DNA from: Chloroflexota bacterium
Lineage (GTDB): Bacteria; Chloroflexota; Dehalococcoidia; Lucifugimonadales; JACPCL1
Reading direction: 5' to 3'
NCBI GenBank assembly: GCA_016179765.1
Contig: JACPCL010000043.1
Coordinates: 1 to 32,770 of the forward strand
Length of the DNA stretch: 32,770 nucleotides
The notes under the pieces are model-generated. The model saw nothing but the letters and a program-made list of their open reading frames with translations. It ran no database searches and was not told the DNA's origin. The stretch's first letter is position 1; every line of letters starts with the position of its first letter. A program made the translations under genes and the position numbers. Positions 14,473 through 23,022 of the stretch are shown piece by piece.

Positions 14473-15978
14473 ATGGCCAGTACGCAAACACCGACCCTTT
14501 CAAAATCCCGGTTCGGCGCGGGGCTTCAGTGCCTGAAGCGCCTGTACCTGGAAGTGTACCAGCCGGAGCTGGCCGAGGAGCCGGATGCCGGCCAGCAGGC
14601 GCTTTTTGAGGCGGGCAACAGGGTAGGGGCCCTGGCTCGCAAGCTCTTCCCTGGCGGAAGGCTCGTTGAAGAGGCCTACGACCGCCACGAGCAGGCAGTG
14701 ACGGCGACGGCCCGCGCTCTTGCCGAGGCCTCCCTTCCCGCCATCTTTGAGGCGGCCTTCACCTTCCAGGGCATCCGCATCCGCTGCGACATCCTGCGCC
14801 GCAACGTAGATGGCTCCTTTGACCTCATGGAGGTGAAGTCTTCTGCCAGGGTGAAGGAGGAGCACATCCCGGACGTGTCAATTCAGCTACACGTTGTAGA
14901 AGGAGTTGGCCTCCACATCCAGGCTGCCTACGTCTCGCACATAAACTCTGGCTACGTCTACCAGGGCGGCGAATACGACCTGGCGAGCCTGTTCCAGCAG
15001 GATGACGTCACCGACCAGGCAAGGGAGTTCTTGGCTACTGTTGCGCCTGGAAAGCTGGCGGAGATGTGGGAGGCGTTGTATCAGGAGCGGGTCCCTGCCA
15101 TTGAGATTGGCTCGCACTGCCAGAGGCCGTACCACTGCTCCTTCTACGGCCACTGCCACCAGGGGCTCCGGGAATACTATATTGAGCAGTTGCCCTACGT
15201 CAGGGCAGAGATGCTTGAGACCTTGCGGGATGCTGGGATTCTTGACATACGCCACATCCCCGCAGATTTCCCTAAGCTGACGCTGATGCAGCGGCGGGTA
15301 CGGGACAGCACCATCTCTGGCGCGCCTTTTGTCAGCGGCGGCCTGGGCAAGGCACTGGCCCAGGTGCGGCCTCCCTTACACTTCCTGGACTTTGAGACGG
15401 TCAACCCAGCCTTGCCCCTGTTTCCGGGGACGCGCCCCTTCCAGTCCATCCCATTCCAGTGGTCCCTGCATACCCTAGATAGCGGCGGCAAGCTCTACCA
15501 CCAGGCCTTTCTGCACCAGGGAAAGGATGACCCCCGGAAGGCCTTCACCCAGTCCTTGCTTCAGGCGGCGCGAGGCCCCGGGCCTATCCTCGTGTACTCC
15601 ACCTTTGAGGCGACCCGCCTGAAAGAGGCGGCGGAGCATCTGCCTCAGTACGCGGATGGCCTGACGGCCATGCAGGGGCGATTGTTTGACCTGCTGAAGC
15701 TGCTGCGGGAGCACTACTACCATCCCGCCCAGCATGGCAGCTATTCCTTGAAGAGTGTCTTGCCAGCGTTGGCGCCGGACATGGGCTACGACGACTTGGC
15801 CATCCAGGAGGGCAACGCCGCAGCCCTCGCTTACGAAAAGATGCTCGCCCTGGAGACTCCCGAAGGGGAGCGCGCTGTCTTACGGCAGGCCCTGCTGGAT
15901 TATTGCCAGCGGGATACCCTGGCAATGGTAAAGGTGGTGGAGGCGTTGTGCAAAGAAGCGGATCAAAGACTATCATAA
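14473..15978 (+). CDS. DUF2779 protein: Cas4-like PD-(D/E)XK nuclease plus RNase H-like exonuclease domain
   Basis: 501 aa. The N-terminal half looks like a Cas4/RecB-type nuclease: Cys20 in FGAGLQCLKRLY, AIFEAAF (Glu93), RIRCDIL (Asp105), the EVKSS core (Glu119, Lys121) and a cysteine trio (215, 221, 227; HCQRPYHCSFYGHC) that with Cys20 would hold a 4Fe-4S cluster. The C-terminal half is the DUF2779 domain, with LHFLDFETVNPALPLF (Asp305, Glu307) and DYCQRDTLAMVKV near the end, typical of DEDD exonucleases. Function is unproven; DNA repair or defence is likely. ATG 14473 is chosen; an in-frame GTG at 14455 precedes a TATAGT -10-like site at 14458-14463, suggesting a near-leaderless transcript. 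No CRISPR or cas genes are nearby. Confidence 0.85.
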   Translation: MASTQTPTLSKSRFGAGLQCLKRLYLEVYQPELAEEPDAGQQALFEAGNRVGALARKLFPGGRLVEEAYDRHEQAVTATARALAEASLPAIFEAAFTFQGIRIRCDILRRNVDGSFDLMEVKSSARVKEEHIPDVSIQLHVVEGVGLHIQAAYVSHINSGYVYQGGEYDLASLFQQDDVTDQAREFLATVAPGKLAEMWEALYQERVPAIEIGSHCQRPYHCSFYGHCHQGLREYYIEQLPYVRAEMLETLRDAGILDIRHIPADFPKLTLMQRRVRDSTISGAPFVSGGLGKALAQVRPPLHFLDFETVNPALPLFPGTRPFQSIPFQWSLHTLDSGGKLYHQAFLHQGKDDPRKAFTQSLLQAARGPGPILVYSTFEATRLKEAAEHLPQYADGLTAMQGRLFDLLKLLREHYYHPAQHGSYSLKSVLPALAPDMGYDDLAIQEGNAAALAYEKMLALETPEGERAVLRQALLDYCQRDTLAMVKVVEALCKEADQRLS

Positions 15979-16009
15979 ACAGCCGTATACAGAAAAGGAG
16001 TAAAATCCC

Positions 16010-16924
16010 ATGGAACGTCACTTGCCCACCAAGGCGGAGGTGGACTCTTATCTGCGGGACCGCCGCAACTGGGGGCGCTGGGGTGATAAGGGAGGCGCAG
16101 GGGCTATTAACCTGATCACGCCAGAAAAGCGCCTCGCCGCGGCGCGCCTCGTGAGGAACGGGCGGATGGTGTCTCTGAGCCGGCCATTCCCGGTGACGCC
16201 GTCGGTGGAGAACCCCAGGCCGGCCCACCACTACATGTTCAGCGAAGCGCGCTCACATGGCGGTGGCGTCGCCATGGACTACTACGGCGTCTTCTACCAC
16301 GGCACGGCCACAACCCACATAGACGCCCTATGCCACGTATGGAACCAGGATGGTATGTGGGACGGCAAGAGTCCCGATGCAGTGATCGCCTACACCGGCG
16401 CCAAGTATGGGACCATTGACCAGTGGAGCGACGGCATCCTGACACGGGGTGTGCTCCTGGATGTGCCGAAGCACCGGCGGGCGCCCTATGTGACCATGGA
16501 CGCGCCGGTGCATGGCTGGGAGTTGGAGGAGATCGCCAAAGAGGAAGGTGTTAAGCTGGAACCGGGGGATGCGGTGTTGGTCTACAGCGGGCGAGAGGCG
16601 TATGCCAGGGAGCACGGCGGCGTCTGGGGCGGCCTGCCGGAGCGCCCGGGCCTGCACGCCACCTGCCTACCCTTCCTGCGAAACAACGACGTTTCCATCC
16701 TGGTGTGGGACATGATGGACGCCGGCCCCAACGAGTACCAGGTCCCATGGACGGTGCACGGCGCCATCTTTGCCTACGGCGTGGCGCTGGTAGACAACGC
16801 CTTGCTGGAGCCGCTGGCCCAGGCCTGCGCCCAGGAGCGGCGCTACGAGTTCATGCTGACGCTGAACCCGCTGAGGGTCATCGGTGGAACGGGGTCGCCG
16901 ATTAACCCCGTAGCGGTGTTTTAG
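16010..16924 (+). CDS. Cyclase family protein (kynurenine formamidase-like metal hydrolase)
   Basis: 304 aa. FYHGTATTHIDALCHVW (residues 95-111) is the metal-binding signature HxGTHxDxxxH of the cyclase/arylformamidase family (His103, Asp105, His109 and His98 region). GVLLDVPKHR, LEPGDAVLVYSG and TVHGAIFAYGVALVDN are further family strands. The N-terminal NWGRWGDKGGAGAINLITPEK is typical of the long subgroup. Family knowledge: amide or lactone hydrolysis with Zn or Mn; the substrate here is unknown. ATG 16010 has AAAAGGAG upstream at nine-base spacing, and it follows the DUF2779 gene by 31 bases, so both may be co-transcribed. Confidence 0.88.
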   Translation: MERHLPTKAEVDSYLRDRRNWGRWGDKGGAGAINLITPEKRLAAARLVRNGRMVSLSRPFPVTPSVENPRPAHHYMFSEARSHGGGVAMDYYGVFYHGTATTHIDALCHVWNQDGMWDGKSPDAVIAYTGAKYGTIDQWSDGILTRGVLLDVPKHRRAPYVTMDAPVHGWELEEIAKEEGVKLEPGDAVLVYSGREAYAREHGGVWGGLPERPGLHATCLPFLRNNDVSILVWDMMDAGPNEYQVPWTVHGAIFAYGVALVDNALLEPLAQACAQERRYEFMLTLNPLRVIGGTGSPINPVAVF

Positions 16925-17011
16925 GACGTAGCGCCCAGAGAGCCTGGATGCACTTTATGCGCCTGGAACCGACGACATCTTCCTGCGGAGGTTTCCGGCG
17001 GCGAGGCGCTC

Positions 17012-17150
17012 CAGCAGGCTGCTGACCTCACCCCCTTGTGTTTCCCCTCTCCTAAAGGGAGAGGGGGAAGATTAGATCTGGGGGATACCCCCAGACCCTC
17101 GTCAAAGGGGCTTTGCCCCTCTGCACTCCCCTTTTTCATTACCCTACTAG
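17012..17150. repeat. Dispersed TIR repeat, copy R3 (long form)
   Basis: It runs from CAGCAGGCTGCTGACCTCAC to TTTTTCATTACCCTACTA. It is very close to R2 in its outer part (CCCCCTTGTGTTTCCCC, AGGGAGAGGGGGAAGATT) and has the inner hairpin AAAGGGGC-TTT-GCCCCT. Read on the minus strand it begins TAGTAGGG, and that first TAG is the stop codon of the DinB gene (17147-17149). Confidence 0.7.
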
Positions 17151-17599
17151 ACGCCTCTTTCGCTCCGCCAGCGCTTGATCCATCCCGTGTGCTGGGCTTC
17201 GTGTCCGCTGCGCAGACCTGCCTCGCCGTAGAGCGAACTATCCAGACCTCGCGGGGCGGCAGAGGAGATGGCGTCAAGCAGTCGCTGCCTTGATATCGCC
17301 AGCTCCCACCTCGCCTGGTCAGGCGACAGGGCAAGCCGCAGGTCGTGCGCCAGCGCGTTGAAGGCCTCATCTTGCTCGCCCGTCATGCGCCAGGCTGAGT
17401 CGTGGCCGGAAGAGATGCGCACCACCTCGCTGGCCCGGATGTCATCCCAGAGCGCGAGGTGCGCCAGGTGGTCCTTGACCGACCAGCCGTCAAGGGATGG
17501 TTCGGTCATCATCGCGTCGCTGAGACCGCCGATGGCAGAGAGCAGATCCTCCCGCATCTCCCGGTAGTGGTGTAGCAAGGCGTCCCTATCCTCGGTCAT
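17147..17599 (-). CDS. DinB-like four-helix-bundle protein (DinB_2/DfsB type)
   Basis: 150 aa, predicted four helices. The family metal-ligand histidines are visible in WSVKDHLAHLALWD (His47 region) and in GHEAQHTGWIKRW near the C-terminus. Family knowledge: DinB-fold proteins bind Zn or Ni and include thiol-dependent S-transferases; most are of unknown function. Start ATG 17599 is followed by a family-like MTEDRDALLHHYREMREDLL. The C-terminus stops right at the terminal inverted repeat of R3, so the last few residues may have been altered by the insertion. Confidence 0.85.
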   Translation of the reverse strand: MTEDRDALLHHYREMREDLLSAIGGLSDAMMTEPSLDGWSVKDHLAHLALWDDIRASEVVRISSGHDSAWRMTGEQDEAFNALAHDLRLALSPDQARWELAISRQRLLDAISSAAPRGLDSSLYGEAGLRSGHEAQHTGWIKRWRSERGV

Positions 17600-17650
17600 G
17601 CCTCTCTCCTTTCACGATGGCCATGAAACGGTAAGGTATCCCCTTTGGGG

Positions 17651-17694
17651 ATTGATTTGTATTTGGGGGACACCCCCTTTTCAGCATCCTGTTA
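17651..17694. repeat. Dispersed repeat, copy R4 (fragment)
   Basis: Only part is left: ATTGATTTGTATTTGGGGGACACCCCC joined to the right end CTTTTCAGCATCCTGTTA. The inner hairpin and left end are missing, which suggests an internal deletion. Confidence 0.5.
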
Positions 17695-17733
17695 GGTTCC
17701 CTGATACGAAACCCTCACCGACTCTATGAATCT

Positions 17734-18507
17734 TTAGTGTGAGGCTGCCTCCACCTTCTTGCGAAAGTCTTCGGCGGCGATGCGCATGAGGCCCAGGGCG
17801 CTGATGGTGATGGCGTTGGCCCCTACCTTGATGAACTGGGCCACGCGCTGGGGGTTGCCTGGGTTGTTGCCGCCCACGCTGGCGTACTTGCCGGCGGCCC
17901 GCACCCTTCGCACCGCATCCTCCATGACGCGCCACACCTCCTGTTCCCCTGGATAGCCCATGCTTTGGCTCAGGTCACCGGAGGCGATGTGGAGCATGTC
18001 CACGCCGTGCACCTTCACGATGGCATCCAGGTTCTTGACGGCCTCCACCTCTTCAATCATGGGGATGACCAGGGTGTTGTCGTTCACGAAGCGGTTGGCC
18101 TCTTCACGGCTCATAGCGGGAGCGCCGAACTGGTTGGGCCTGCCGCCGCCGGCGCCGCGGTGGCCGTCGGGGTAATAGCGGGCAGCTTTGGCGATGGCCT
18201 CCGCCTGCTGGGCCGTGTTCACGTGGGGGACGATGATGCCCTGGACGCCGCGGTCCAGGAAGCGCAGGATGGTGGCGTCGGCGTGGTCTGGGATGCGGGC
18301 CAGGGGCGTGATGTCGTAGGCCTCGGCGGCGCGCACCATGTGCTCCACCTGGTCCACGCTCATGGGGCCGTGCTCGCAGTCAATGAAGACGAAGTCGTAG
18401 CCGATGGCCCCGTAGAGCTCCACGACCTCCGGGGCGTCGGCGTTGACGATGGCGCCGAAGGCGGCCACCCCCTGGGAGAGCTTCTGCTTCAGTGTGTTGG
18501 CGCGCAT
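17734..18507 (-). CDS. HpcH/HpaI aldolase/citrate lyase family protein
   Basis: 257-aa class II pyruvate-type aldolase. Motifs: FGAIVNADAPEVVEL, DFVFIDCEHGPMSVDQ (catalytic His loop), LARIPDHADATILRFLDRGVQGIIVPHVNT, a VIPMIEEVEAVKNLDAI strand carrying metal ligand Glu, and HIASGDLSQSMGYPG carrying the Asp ligand. Family knowledge: metal-dependent cleavage of 2-keto-3-deoxy acids such as 4-hydroxy-2-oxo-heptanedioate; this long-loop subgroup is common in Chloroflexota. ATG 18507 has AAGGAGAAAG upstream; the frame is open further upstream to 18678 but without a start that fits the family. Confidence 0.9.
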   Translation of the reverse strand: MRANTLKQKLSQGVAAFGAIVNADAPEVVELYGAIGYDFVFIDCEHGPMSVDQVEHMVRAAEAYDITPLARIPDHADATILRFLDRGVQGIIVPHVNTAQQAEAIAKAARYYPDGHRGAGGGRPNQFGAPAMSREEANRFVNDNTLVIPMIEEVEAVKNLDAIVKVHGVDMLHIASGDLSQSMGYPGEQEVWRVMEDAVRRVRAAGKYASVGGNNPGNPQRVAQFIKVGANAITISALGLMRIAAEDFRKKVEAASH

Positions 18508-18577
18508 GGGGTGCTTTCTCCTTCTTTGCGGGGGATTTCTGGTGTCCCCACCTGCCAGTAACGCCTGCAGGATCAGC

Positions 18578-18745
18578 CTACGAGGTTTGATTCCCCGTCG
18601 GTGGATGCTGGTGGACAATAGGTAAAACCTTGGCCGTCTCTCCAGAGCTGGGTAGCTCAAGCGGCATGGGAAACACATACCACACCGTCACCGATGCGGT
18701 GTCTACAGATTGCCACTCATATATCAAGATGACCTTACGGGGCAT
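18578..18745 (-). CDS. 55-aa ORF abutting the MoaD-like gene (unknown function)
   Basis: The ATG (18743-18745) directly follows the TAA stop of the MoaD-like gene (TAAATG), so translation could restart there. The product has 55 residues, beginning MPRKVILIYEWQSVDTASVT, then VWYVFPMPLELP and a hydrophilic C-terminus. It has no recognisable motif, and no Cys. Codon use is ordinary. It may be a complete small protein or the start of a longer one that has been truncated. It would be the third gene of the beta-propeller/MoaD operon. Confidence 0.5.
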   Translation of the reverse strand: MPRKVILIYEWQSVDTASVTVWYVFPMPLELPSSGETAKVLPIVHQHPPTGNQTS

Positions 18746-19042
18746 TTAGCCGCCAGCTATGGCTCCCACGATCAGAAAAGGCTCAGCGCCCGTAGCAACT
18801 GCGTCGGGTAGCAGGGCGTCCGGCGGTTCAAGTGAAACGTCTTCTTGGCAGGCGAAGAACCTCACCATAGGTCGGCGTTGATGCGTGACGTGGTCGCGGA
18901 TGGTGCCCCGTAGCATCGGGTAATGGAACTCAAGCACATCCAGGACTGAGCGTTGCGTGACCTGGCCCTCAAGGTTGAGTTTCACCTCACCCTGGACGCG
19001 CGCCAGCGTCCGCAGGTGTGCCGGGAGCACGACTCGGATCAT
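18746..19042 (-). CDS. MoaD/ThiS-family ubiquitin-like protein
   Basis: 98 aa with a beta-grasp pattern: [52 protein letters not shown] and an [13 protein letters not shown] end. The terminal Gly-Gly is what sulfur-carrier and ubiquitin-like modifier proteins need for adenylation and thiocarboxylation. Its ATG overlaps the stop of the beta-propeller gene (ATGA at 19039-19042), which argues for coupled expression at a fixed ratio. No moaE, moeB or thiF is nearby. Possible roles are sulfur carrier (molybdopterin, thiamine, cysteine) or protein modifier; the partner gene points away from a standard moaD role. Confidence 0.8.
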   Translation of the reverse strand: MIRVVLPAHLRTLARVQGEVKLNLEGQVTQRSVLDVLEFHYPMLRGTIRDHVTHQRRPMVRFFACQEDVSLEPPDALLPDAVATGAEPFLIVGAIAGG

Positions 19043-20217
19043 GGAAGCGCCTGGACTTCGACGGATAGCACAGACGGAAGATCCCGGACGATAGGGGCCC
19101 AGTTGTCTCCAGCGTCGGCTGATGCATAGACCTGCCCGCCGGTGGTGCCGAAGTACACGCCGCACGGATCAAGTGAGTCCACCGCCATCGCGTCACGCAA
19201 CACGTTGACGTAGCAGTTGCGCTGCGGCAGACCTTTTGTAAGCGGCTCCCACTCATTTCCGCCCGTCCTGCTGCGGTACACGCGCAGTTTCCCCTCGGGT
19301 GGATAGTGCTCCGAGTCGCTCTTGATGGGGATGACATAGATGGTATCTGGCTCGTGCGCGTGAACCTGTATCGGAAAGCCAAAGTCGGTCGGCAAGTTGC
19401 CGCTGACCTCGCGCCACGACTCGCCCGCGTCGTCGCTGCGCATGACGTCCCAGTGCTTCTGCATGAAGAGCACCCGCGGACGCGCCGAATGCATGGCGAT
19501 GCGATGCACGCAATGGCCCACCTCGGCAGTGGGATTGGGGATGTACAACGAATGAAGGCCGCGGGTGATGGGCTTCCACGTTGTGCCGTCGTCATCGGTA
19601 CGGAACGTGCCCGCGGAGGAAATGGCGACGAACATTCTATGGTGATTGCTTGGATCAATGATGATGGTGTGCAGACACATGCCACCGGCACCAGGCGCCC
19701 ACTGCTGTCCCGAGGTGTGGCCACGCAGGCCGGCAAGTTCGCGCCAGCTCTTGCCGCCGTCGGTTGTGCGGAACAAGGCAGCGTCTTCAACGCCGGCGTA
19801 GACGGTGTCAGGATCGGTCAGCGATGGTTCAAGATGCCACACGCGTTTGAACTCCCAGGGACGCGGCGTGCCGTCGTACCACAGGTGTGTGGTCAGCGGC
19901 TTGCCGGTCTCGGGAGATGTGTTGTACACGAACTTGTTGCTCACGCCGGCGGGCGGGCCATATGGATCGGGCATCTTCTCACCCCCGGGCGTCTCCCACG
20001 TCTTGCCGCCGTCATCCGAGCGTTGAATGATCTGTCCGAACCAGGCTGTGGTCTGCGAGGCGTACAGCCGGTCTGGTTCGGTGGGAGACCCCTTCATGTG
20101 GTAGGTCTCCCAGCCCGCGAAGTGTGGGCCGCTGACGTCCCATTTCTTGCGGTTCCCGTCCGACGATAGGATGAACGCGCCTTTGCGTGTGCCAACCAGG
20201 ACGCGTACCTTGCTCAT
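19039..20217 (-). CDS. BNR/Asp-box beta-propeller protein (sialidase/VPS10-like)
   Basis: 392 aa without a signal peptide. At least six Asp-box repeats are visible: [45 protein letters not shown] and ASADAGDNW, consistent with a six- or seven-bladed propeller. Sialidase catalytic residues are not evident, so the usual annotation exo-alpha-sialidase is probably wrong in substance. The N-terminus [21 protein letters not shown] is characteristic of a cytosolic subgroup. ATG 20217 has AAGGAG upstream and a promoter at 20235-20262. It is translationally coupled to the ubiquitin-like MoaD protein. Function is unknown. Confidence 0.85.
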   Translation of the reverse strand: MSKVRVLVGTRKGAFILSSDGNRKKWDVSGPHFAGWETYHMKGSPTEPDRLYASQTTAWFGQIIQRSDDGGKTWETPGGEKMPDPYGPPAGVSNKFVYNTSPETGKPLTTHLWYDGTPRPWEFKRVWHLEPSLTDPDTVYAGVEDAALFRTTDGGKSWRELAGLRGHTSGQQWAPGAGGMCLHTIIIDPSNHHRMFVAISSAGTFRTDDDGTTWKPITRGLHSLYIPNPTAEVGHCVHRIAMHSARPRVLFMQKHWDVMRSDDAGESWREVSGNLPTDFGFPIQVHAHEPDTIYVIPIKSDSEHYPPEGKLRVYRSRTGGNEWEPLTKGLPQRNCYVNVLRDAMAVDSLDPCGVYFGTTGGQVYASADAGDNWAPIVRDLPSVLSVEVQALP

Positions 20218-20234
20218 GGCTTACTCCTTTGTTG

Positions 20235-20262
20235 ATTATAGCCCCTCATATGCCCGATTGAA
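20235..20262 (-). promoter_or_regulatory. Promoter of the beta-propeller/MoaD operon
   Basis: On the minus strand TTCAAT (20262-20257), 16 bases and TATAAT (20240-20235) precede the AAGGAG and ATG at 20217. The -10 is perfect and the -35 partial. It overlaps the end of a reading-frame remnant. Confidence 0.55.
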
Positions 20263-20475
20263 CGCTTCCATGTCAACCCTTTTTATTTGGACGAACGAGT
20301 TGGTGACCTTCTGCGGTTTTTCTGTGTTTGGATCCCTCAGCATCTCTGAAAGTGCTATAAGAGCAATTCGCCTGGACTCGCCGTACTTATCTTTGGCCTG
20401 CCACACTGTTGCTCCAATGGGATTTTTGCCTCCCTGTTTGCATCGGACTTCGGAATTTCCATAGCCATGCCAAGG
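20236..20475 (-). pseudogene. Open frame without start, possible C-terminal gene remnant
   Basis: On the minus strand a frame of 79 sense codons runs from just after a TAG (20476-20478) to TAA (20236-20238) and lacks a plausible start until far inside. It reads protein-like: EVRCKQGGKNPIGATVWQAK, then RRIALIALSEMLRDP, and ends VDMEAFNRAYEGL. The stretch is more AT-rich than its neighbours. I do not recognise the family. It could be the tail of a decayed gene left between the beta-propeller operon and the thioredoxin-domain gene, or chance. Confidence 0.3.
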
Positions 20476-20486
20476 CTAAAGCGGTT

Positions 20487-22550
20487 CTATCCCGCCGCCA
20501 ACTGCTCTGCAAAGGTCTCTGGCTCGGTGGCGGGCAGGAGGCAGGCGTAGTTCTGGCAGACGAAGGCGGAGGGCTTGCCCTCAACCATGTACTTGTCCTC
20601 CAGCAAAGGAACTTCGTCGGCGGCTTCTGGGCTGGCCTGCGGGTCAAAGCCGGTGAGGACCTTGTTGGGCAGGAATCGTGTGTACACCTCGGCCAAGAGG
20701 GCCTGAGTGGTGGGGTCCTCTCGCGGGCCGACGACGGCGATCTCTTTGGGGGCGCTGAGGTGGAAGTCCAGGGCGCACAGCCATTGGGCGAAACCCAGGG
20801 GGGCGCGGGCCATGACCAGGCGCATGCCGCGCAGGGTGGCGGCGGCTTTGGAGGCGTAGCCGGGCTTGCCGGTGAGGATGGCCAGGCGCAGGAGGACGCC
20901 GGCGGCGACGGATCCGCCGCTGGGGGTGGCGTTGTCAAAGACGTCTCGCGGGCGGAGGATGAGCCGCTCGTGGTCTCTGCCGGTGTCGTAGAAGACGCCC
21001 TCGGCGTCGTCCCAGAAGAGGTCAAGCATCTGGTCGGCCAGTGAGACGGCCTCGCGGAGCCAGCGTAGGTCAAAGGTGGCCTCGTGCAGGGCCAGGAGAC
21101 CGTCTATGAGGTTAGCGTAGTCCTCCAGGTAGGCCAAGAGCTTGGCCTGGCCGTCCTTGTAGGTGCGCAGGAGGCGCCCGCTGGCATCGCGCATGGTTTC
21201 CAGCAGGAAGGTTGCGTTCCTAGTAGCGGCGGCCAGGTAGTCAGGGCTAGCGAGGGCAGCGGCGGCTTCAGCCAGGCTCTTGAGCATGAGGCCGTTCCAG
21301 GAGGTGATGACCTTCTCGTCACGGGCGGGCGGCACGCGGGCCGCCATGCGGTGGGCCAGGAGCATGGCCCGAGCCTCGTGGAGGAGGTCGCCCAGCTCCT
21401 CCTGGGACATGGCAAGGGTGCTGGTGGCCTCCTTGATGTCTATAGGGATGCTGAGGATGTTGCTGCCCTCAAAGTTGCCTTCGTAGGTAACGCCGTAGAA
21501 GCGGCAGAAAGCCTGGGCCTTGGCCTTGTCGCCCAGGACGGCTTCCACCTGGTGGGGCGTCCAGAGGAAGAACTTGCCCTCCTCGCCTTCGCTATCGGCG
21601 TCCTGGGTGGAGTAGAAGCCGCCCTCGGGGCTGGCCATCTCCCGCAGGACGTAGTCCAGGGTCTCCTCGGCGATGCGCCGGTAGGAGGGGCCTTGGGTGA
21701 GGAGGTAGGCATGGAGGTAGACGCGGCTGAGGAGGGCGTTGTCGTAGAGCATCTTCTCAAAGTGGGGGACGAGCCAGAAGGGGTCGGTGGAGTAGCGGTG
21801 GAAGCCGCCGCCGAGCTGGTCGTAGAGGCCACCGCGGGCCATGCGCTCCAGGGTAAAGTCGGCCATGGCGAGGGCCTCGGTGTCCTTGGTGCGCAGGAAG
21901 GAGCGCAGGAGGAACTCCAGGGCCATGGGCTGGGGGAACTTGGGGGCCTGGCCGAAGCCGCCGTGCTCCTGGTCAAACTCCTGCTTGAGGCCCTGGAAGG
22001 CGCGCTGAAGGACCTCCGAGGTAAGGGGTTCGCTGCCTTGGGCGGCCATGACGCCGCTCCTCAGGTGGGCGGTAAGCTGCTCCGCCGACTGAAGGACATC
22101 GGCCCTGCGGGCGCGGTAGGCGTCGGCGACGGATTGCAGGACGCGGGGGAAGCCGGGCATCCCTTGGCGGTCTTCGGGCGGGAAGTAGGTGCCGCCGAAG
22201 AAGGGTTTGCCATCGGGTGTGAGGAAGACGGTCATGGGCCAGCCGCCGCGACCGGTCTGGGCCTGGACGGCCTGCATGTAGATGGCGTCCACGTCGGGGC
22301 GTTCCTCGCGGTCCACCTTGATGCTGACGAAGAGCTGGTTCATCAGGGCGGCGATGGCCGGGTTCTCAAAGGACTCGTGCTCCATGACGTGGCACCAGTG
22401 GCAGGCGGAGTAGCCGACGGAGAGGAGGACGGGCTTGTCCTCCAGCTTGGCGCGGGCGAAGGCCGCCGGCCCCCAGGGGTACCAGTCCACGGGGTTGCCG
22501 GCGTGCTGGAGGAGGTATGGGCTGGTCTCGCTGGCGAGGCGGTTGGGCAT
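20487..22550 (-). CDS. YyaL/SPATA20-type thioredoxin-domain protein (DUF255)
   Basis: 687 aa. The N-terminal thioredoxin-like domain begins [25 protein letters not shown], the hallmark of the family, with the CxxC in [16 protein letters not shown] (Cys50, Cys53) and [17 protein letters not shown]-terminal six-hairpin glycosidase-like (alpha/alpha) domain follows, with [28 protein letters not shown] and [13 protein letters not shown]. Family knowledge: a widespread protein of uncertain function, proposed redox or glycan role. ATG 22550 has AAGGA upstream; the frame is open further up through GC-rich repeats that are not coding. A long antisense frame here is a shadow. Confidence 0.95.
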   Translation of the reverse strand: MPNRLASETSPYLLQHAGNPVDWYPWGPAAFARAKLEDKPVLLSVGYSACHWCHVMEHESFENPAIAALMNQLFVSIKVDREERPDVDAIYMQAVQAQTGRGGWPMTVFLTPDGKPFFGGTYFPPEDRQGMPGFPRVLQSVADAYRARRADVLQSAEQLTAHLRSGVMAAQGSEPLTSEVLQRAFQGLKQEFDQEHGGFGQAPKFPQPMALEFLLRSFLRTKDTEALAMADFTLERMARGGLYDQLGGGFHRYSTDPFWLVPHFEKMLYDNALLSRVYLHAYLLTQGPSYRRIAEETLDYVLREMASPEGGFYSTQDADSEGEEGKFFLWTPHQVEAVLGDKAKAQAFCRFYGVTYEGNFEGSNILSIPIDIKEATSTLAMSQEELGDLLHEARAMLLAHRMAARVPPARDEKVITSWNGLMLKSLAEAAAALASPDYLAAATRNATFLLETMRDASGRLLRTYKDGQAKLLAYLEDYANLIDGLLALHEATFDLRWLREAVSLADQMLDLFWDDAEGVFYDTGRDHERLILRPRDVFDNATPSGGSVAAGVLLRLAILTGKPGYASKAAATLRGMRLVMARAPLGFAQWLCALDFHLSAPKEIAVVGPREDPTTQALLAEVYTRFLPNKVLTGFDPQASPEAADEVPLLEDKYMVEGKPSAFVCQNYACLLPATEPETFAEQLAAG

Positions 22551-22640
22551 GGGGCGGGTCCTTGGGCGGCTGGGCGGACACGCTGGTCCGCCCCTACGGG
22601 TAGATGACGAGGGTATTGTCGCATGGGGGAGGGGGAGGGG

Positions 22641-22704
22641 GCAAACGGGCAAACGGGCAAACGGGCAAACGGGCAAACGGGCAGGCGGGCAAGGGGGCAA
22701 ACGG
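22641..22704. repeat. Tandem array of 8-bp unit GCAAACGG
   Basis: Eight consecutive 8-mers are seen, six of them perfect GCAAACGG and two variant (GCAGGCGG, GCAAGGGG). The array is preceded by GGGGGAGGGGGAGGGG (from about 22626). The region 22551-23022 has no gene. It also holds the inverted repeat GGGCGGAC-ACGCTG-GTCCGCCC (22572-22593) and direct-repeat copy A. Unit length and lack of spacers rule out CRISPR. Confidence 0.85.
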
Positions 22705-22788
22705 GCGGCGGGGGGACCTAACCCCCTGGGTCTCCCTTCCCGCACGGGAAGGGGGAGAGGGGATTCGTTTTCCATGCGTGCAAGGGGC

Positions 22789-22984
22789 GTTTTTCAGATA
22801 GGGTTGTAAGCTGGGATTCGTTTTCTTTTTTGGGGGGAACGAATCGCCTGGGCCGCGTCATGGAATTGTTTTCTTTTTCGGAGAAACAATTCGCTTGGGA
22901 AGCCGATGCAACGCCGACGAGGATACGCTGTTCATGGCAGCGATGGTAGCAGGGGAGGGATGGGATGGGGAAGGGGCGGGTGGC
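22789..22984. repeat. Long direct repeat, copy A, with two hairpins and a G-rich tail
   Basis: It starts TTTTTCAGATAGGGTTGTAAG, then has two similar hairpins with T-rich loops (ATTCGTTTTC...GGAACGAAT and GAATTGTTTTC...AACAATTC) and ends AGCGATGGTAGCAGGGGAGG followed by more G-runs. Copy B (23764-23918) has the same order with one hairpin. The G-runs (22949-22982) could form a G-quadruplex on the plus strand. Confidence 0.7.
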
Positions 22985-23022
22985 AGCTAATTGCTTGTTG
23001 GCCCTCTTATTCATGACCAGCT

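Noticed and set aside
18671-18745. Short plus-strand ORF inside 18661-18748
   Set aside because: It has no ribosome binding site; the minus-strand 55-aa ORF that abuts the MoaD-like stop is the better candidate.
21084-22607. 507-codon plus-strand open frame
   Set aside because: Antisense to the YyaL-type gene, which has unmistakable family motifs; the plus-strand product is a Gly/Val/Ala/Leu shadow.
22641-22704. CRISPR array
   Set aside because: Units are 8 bp in direct tandem with no spacers.
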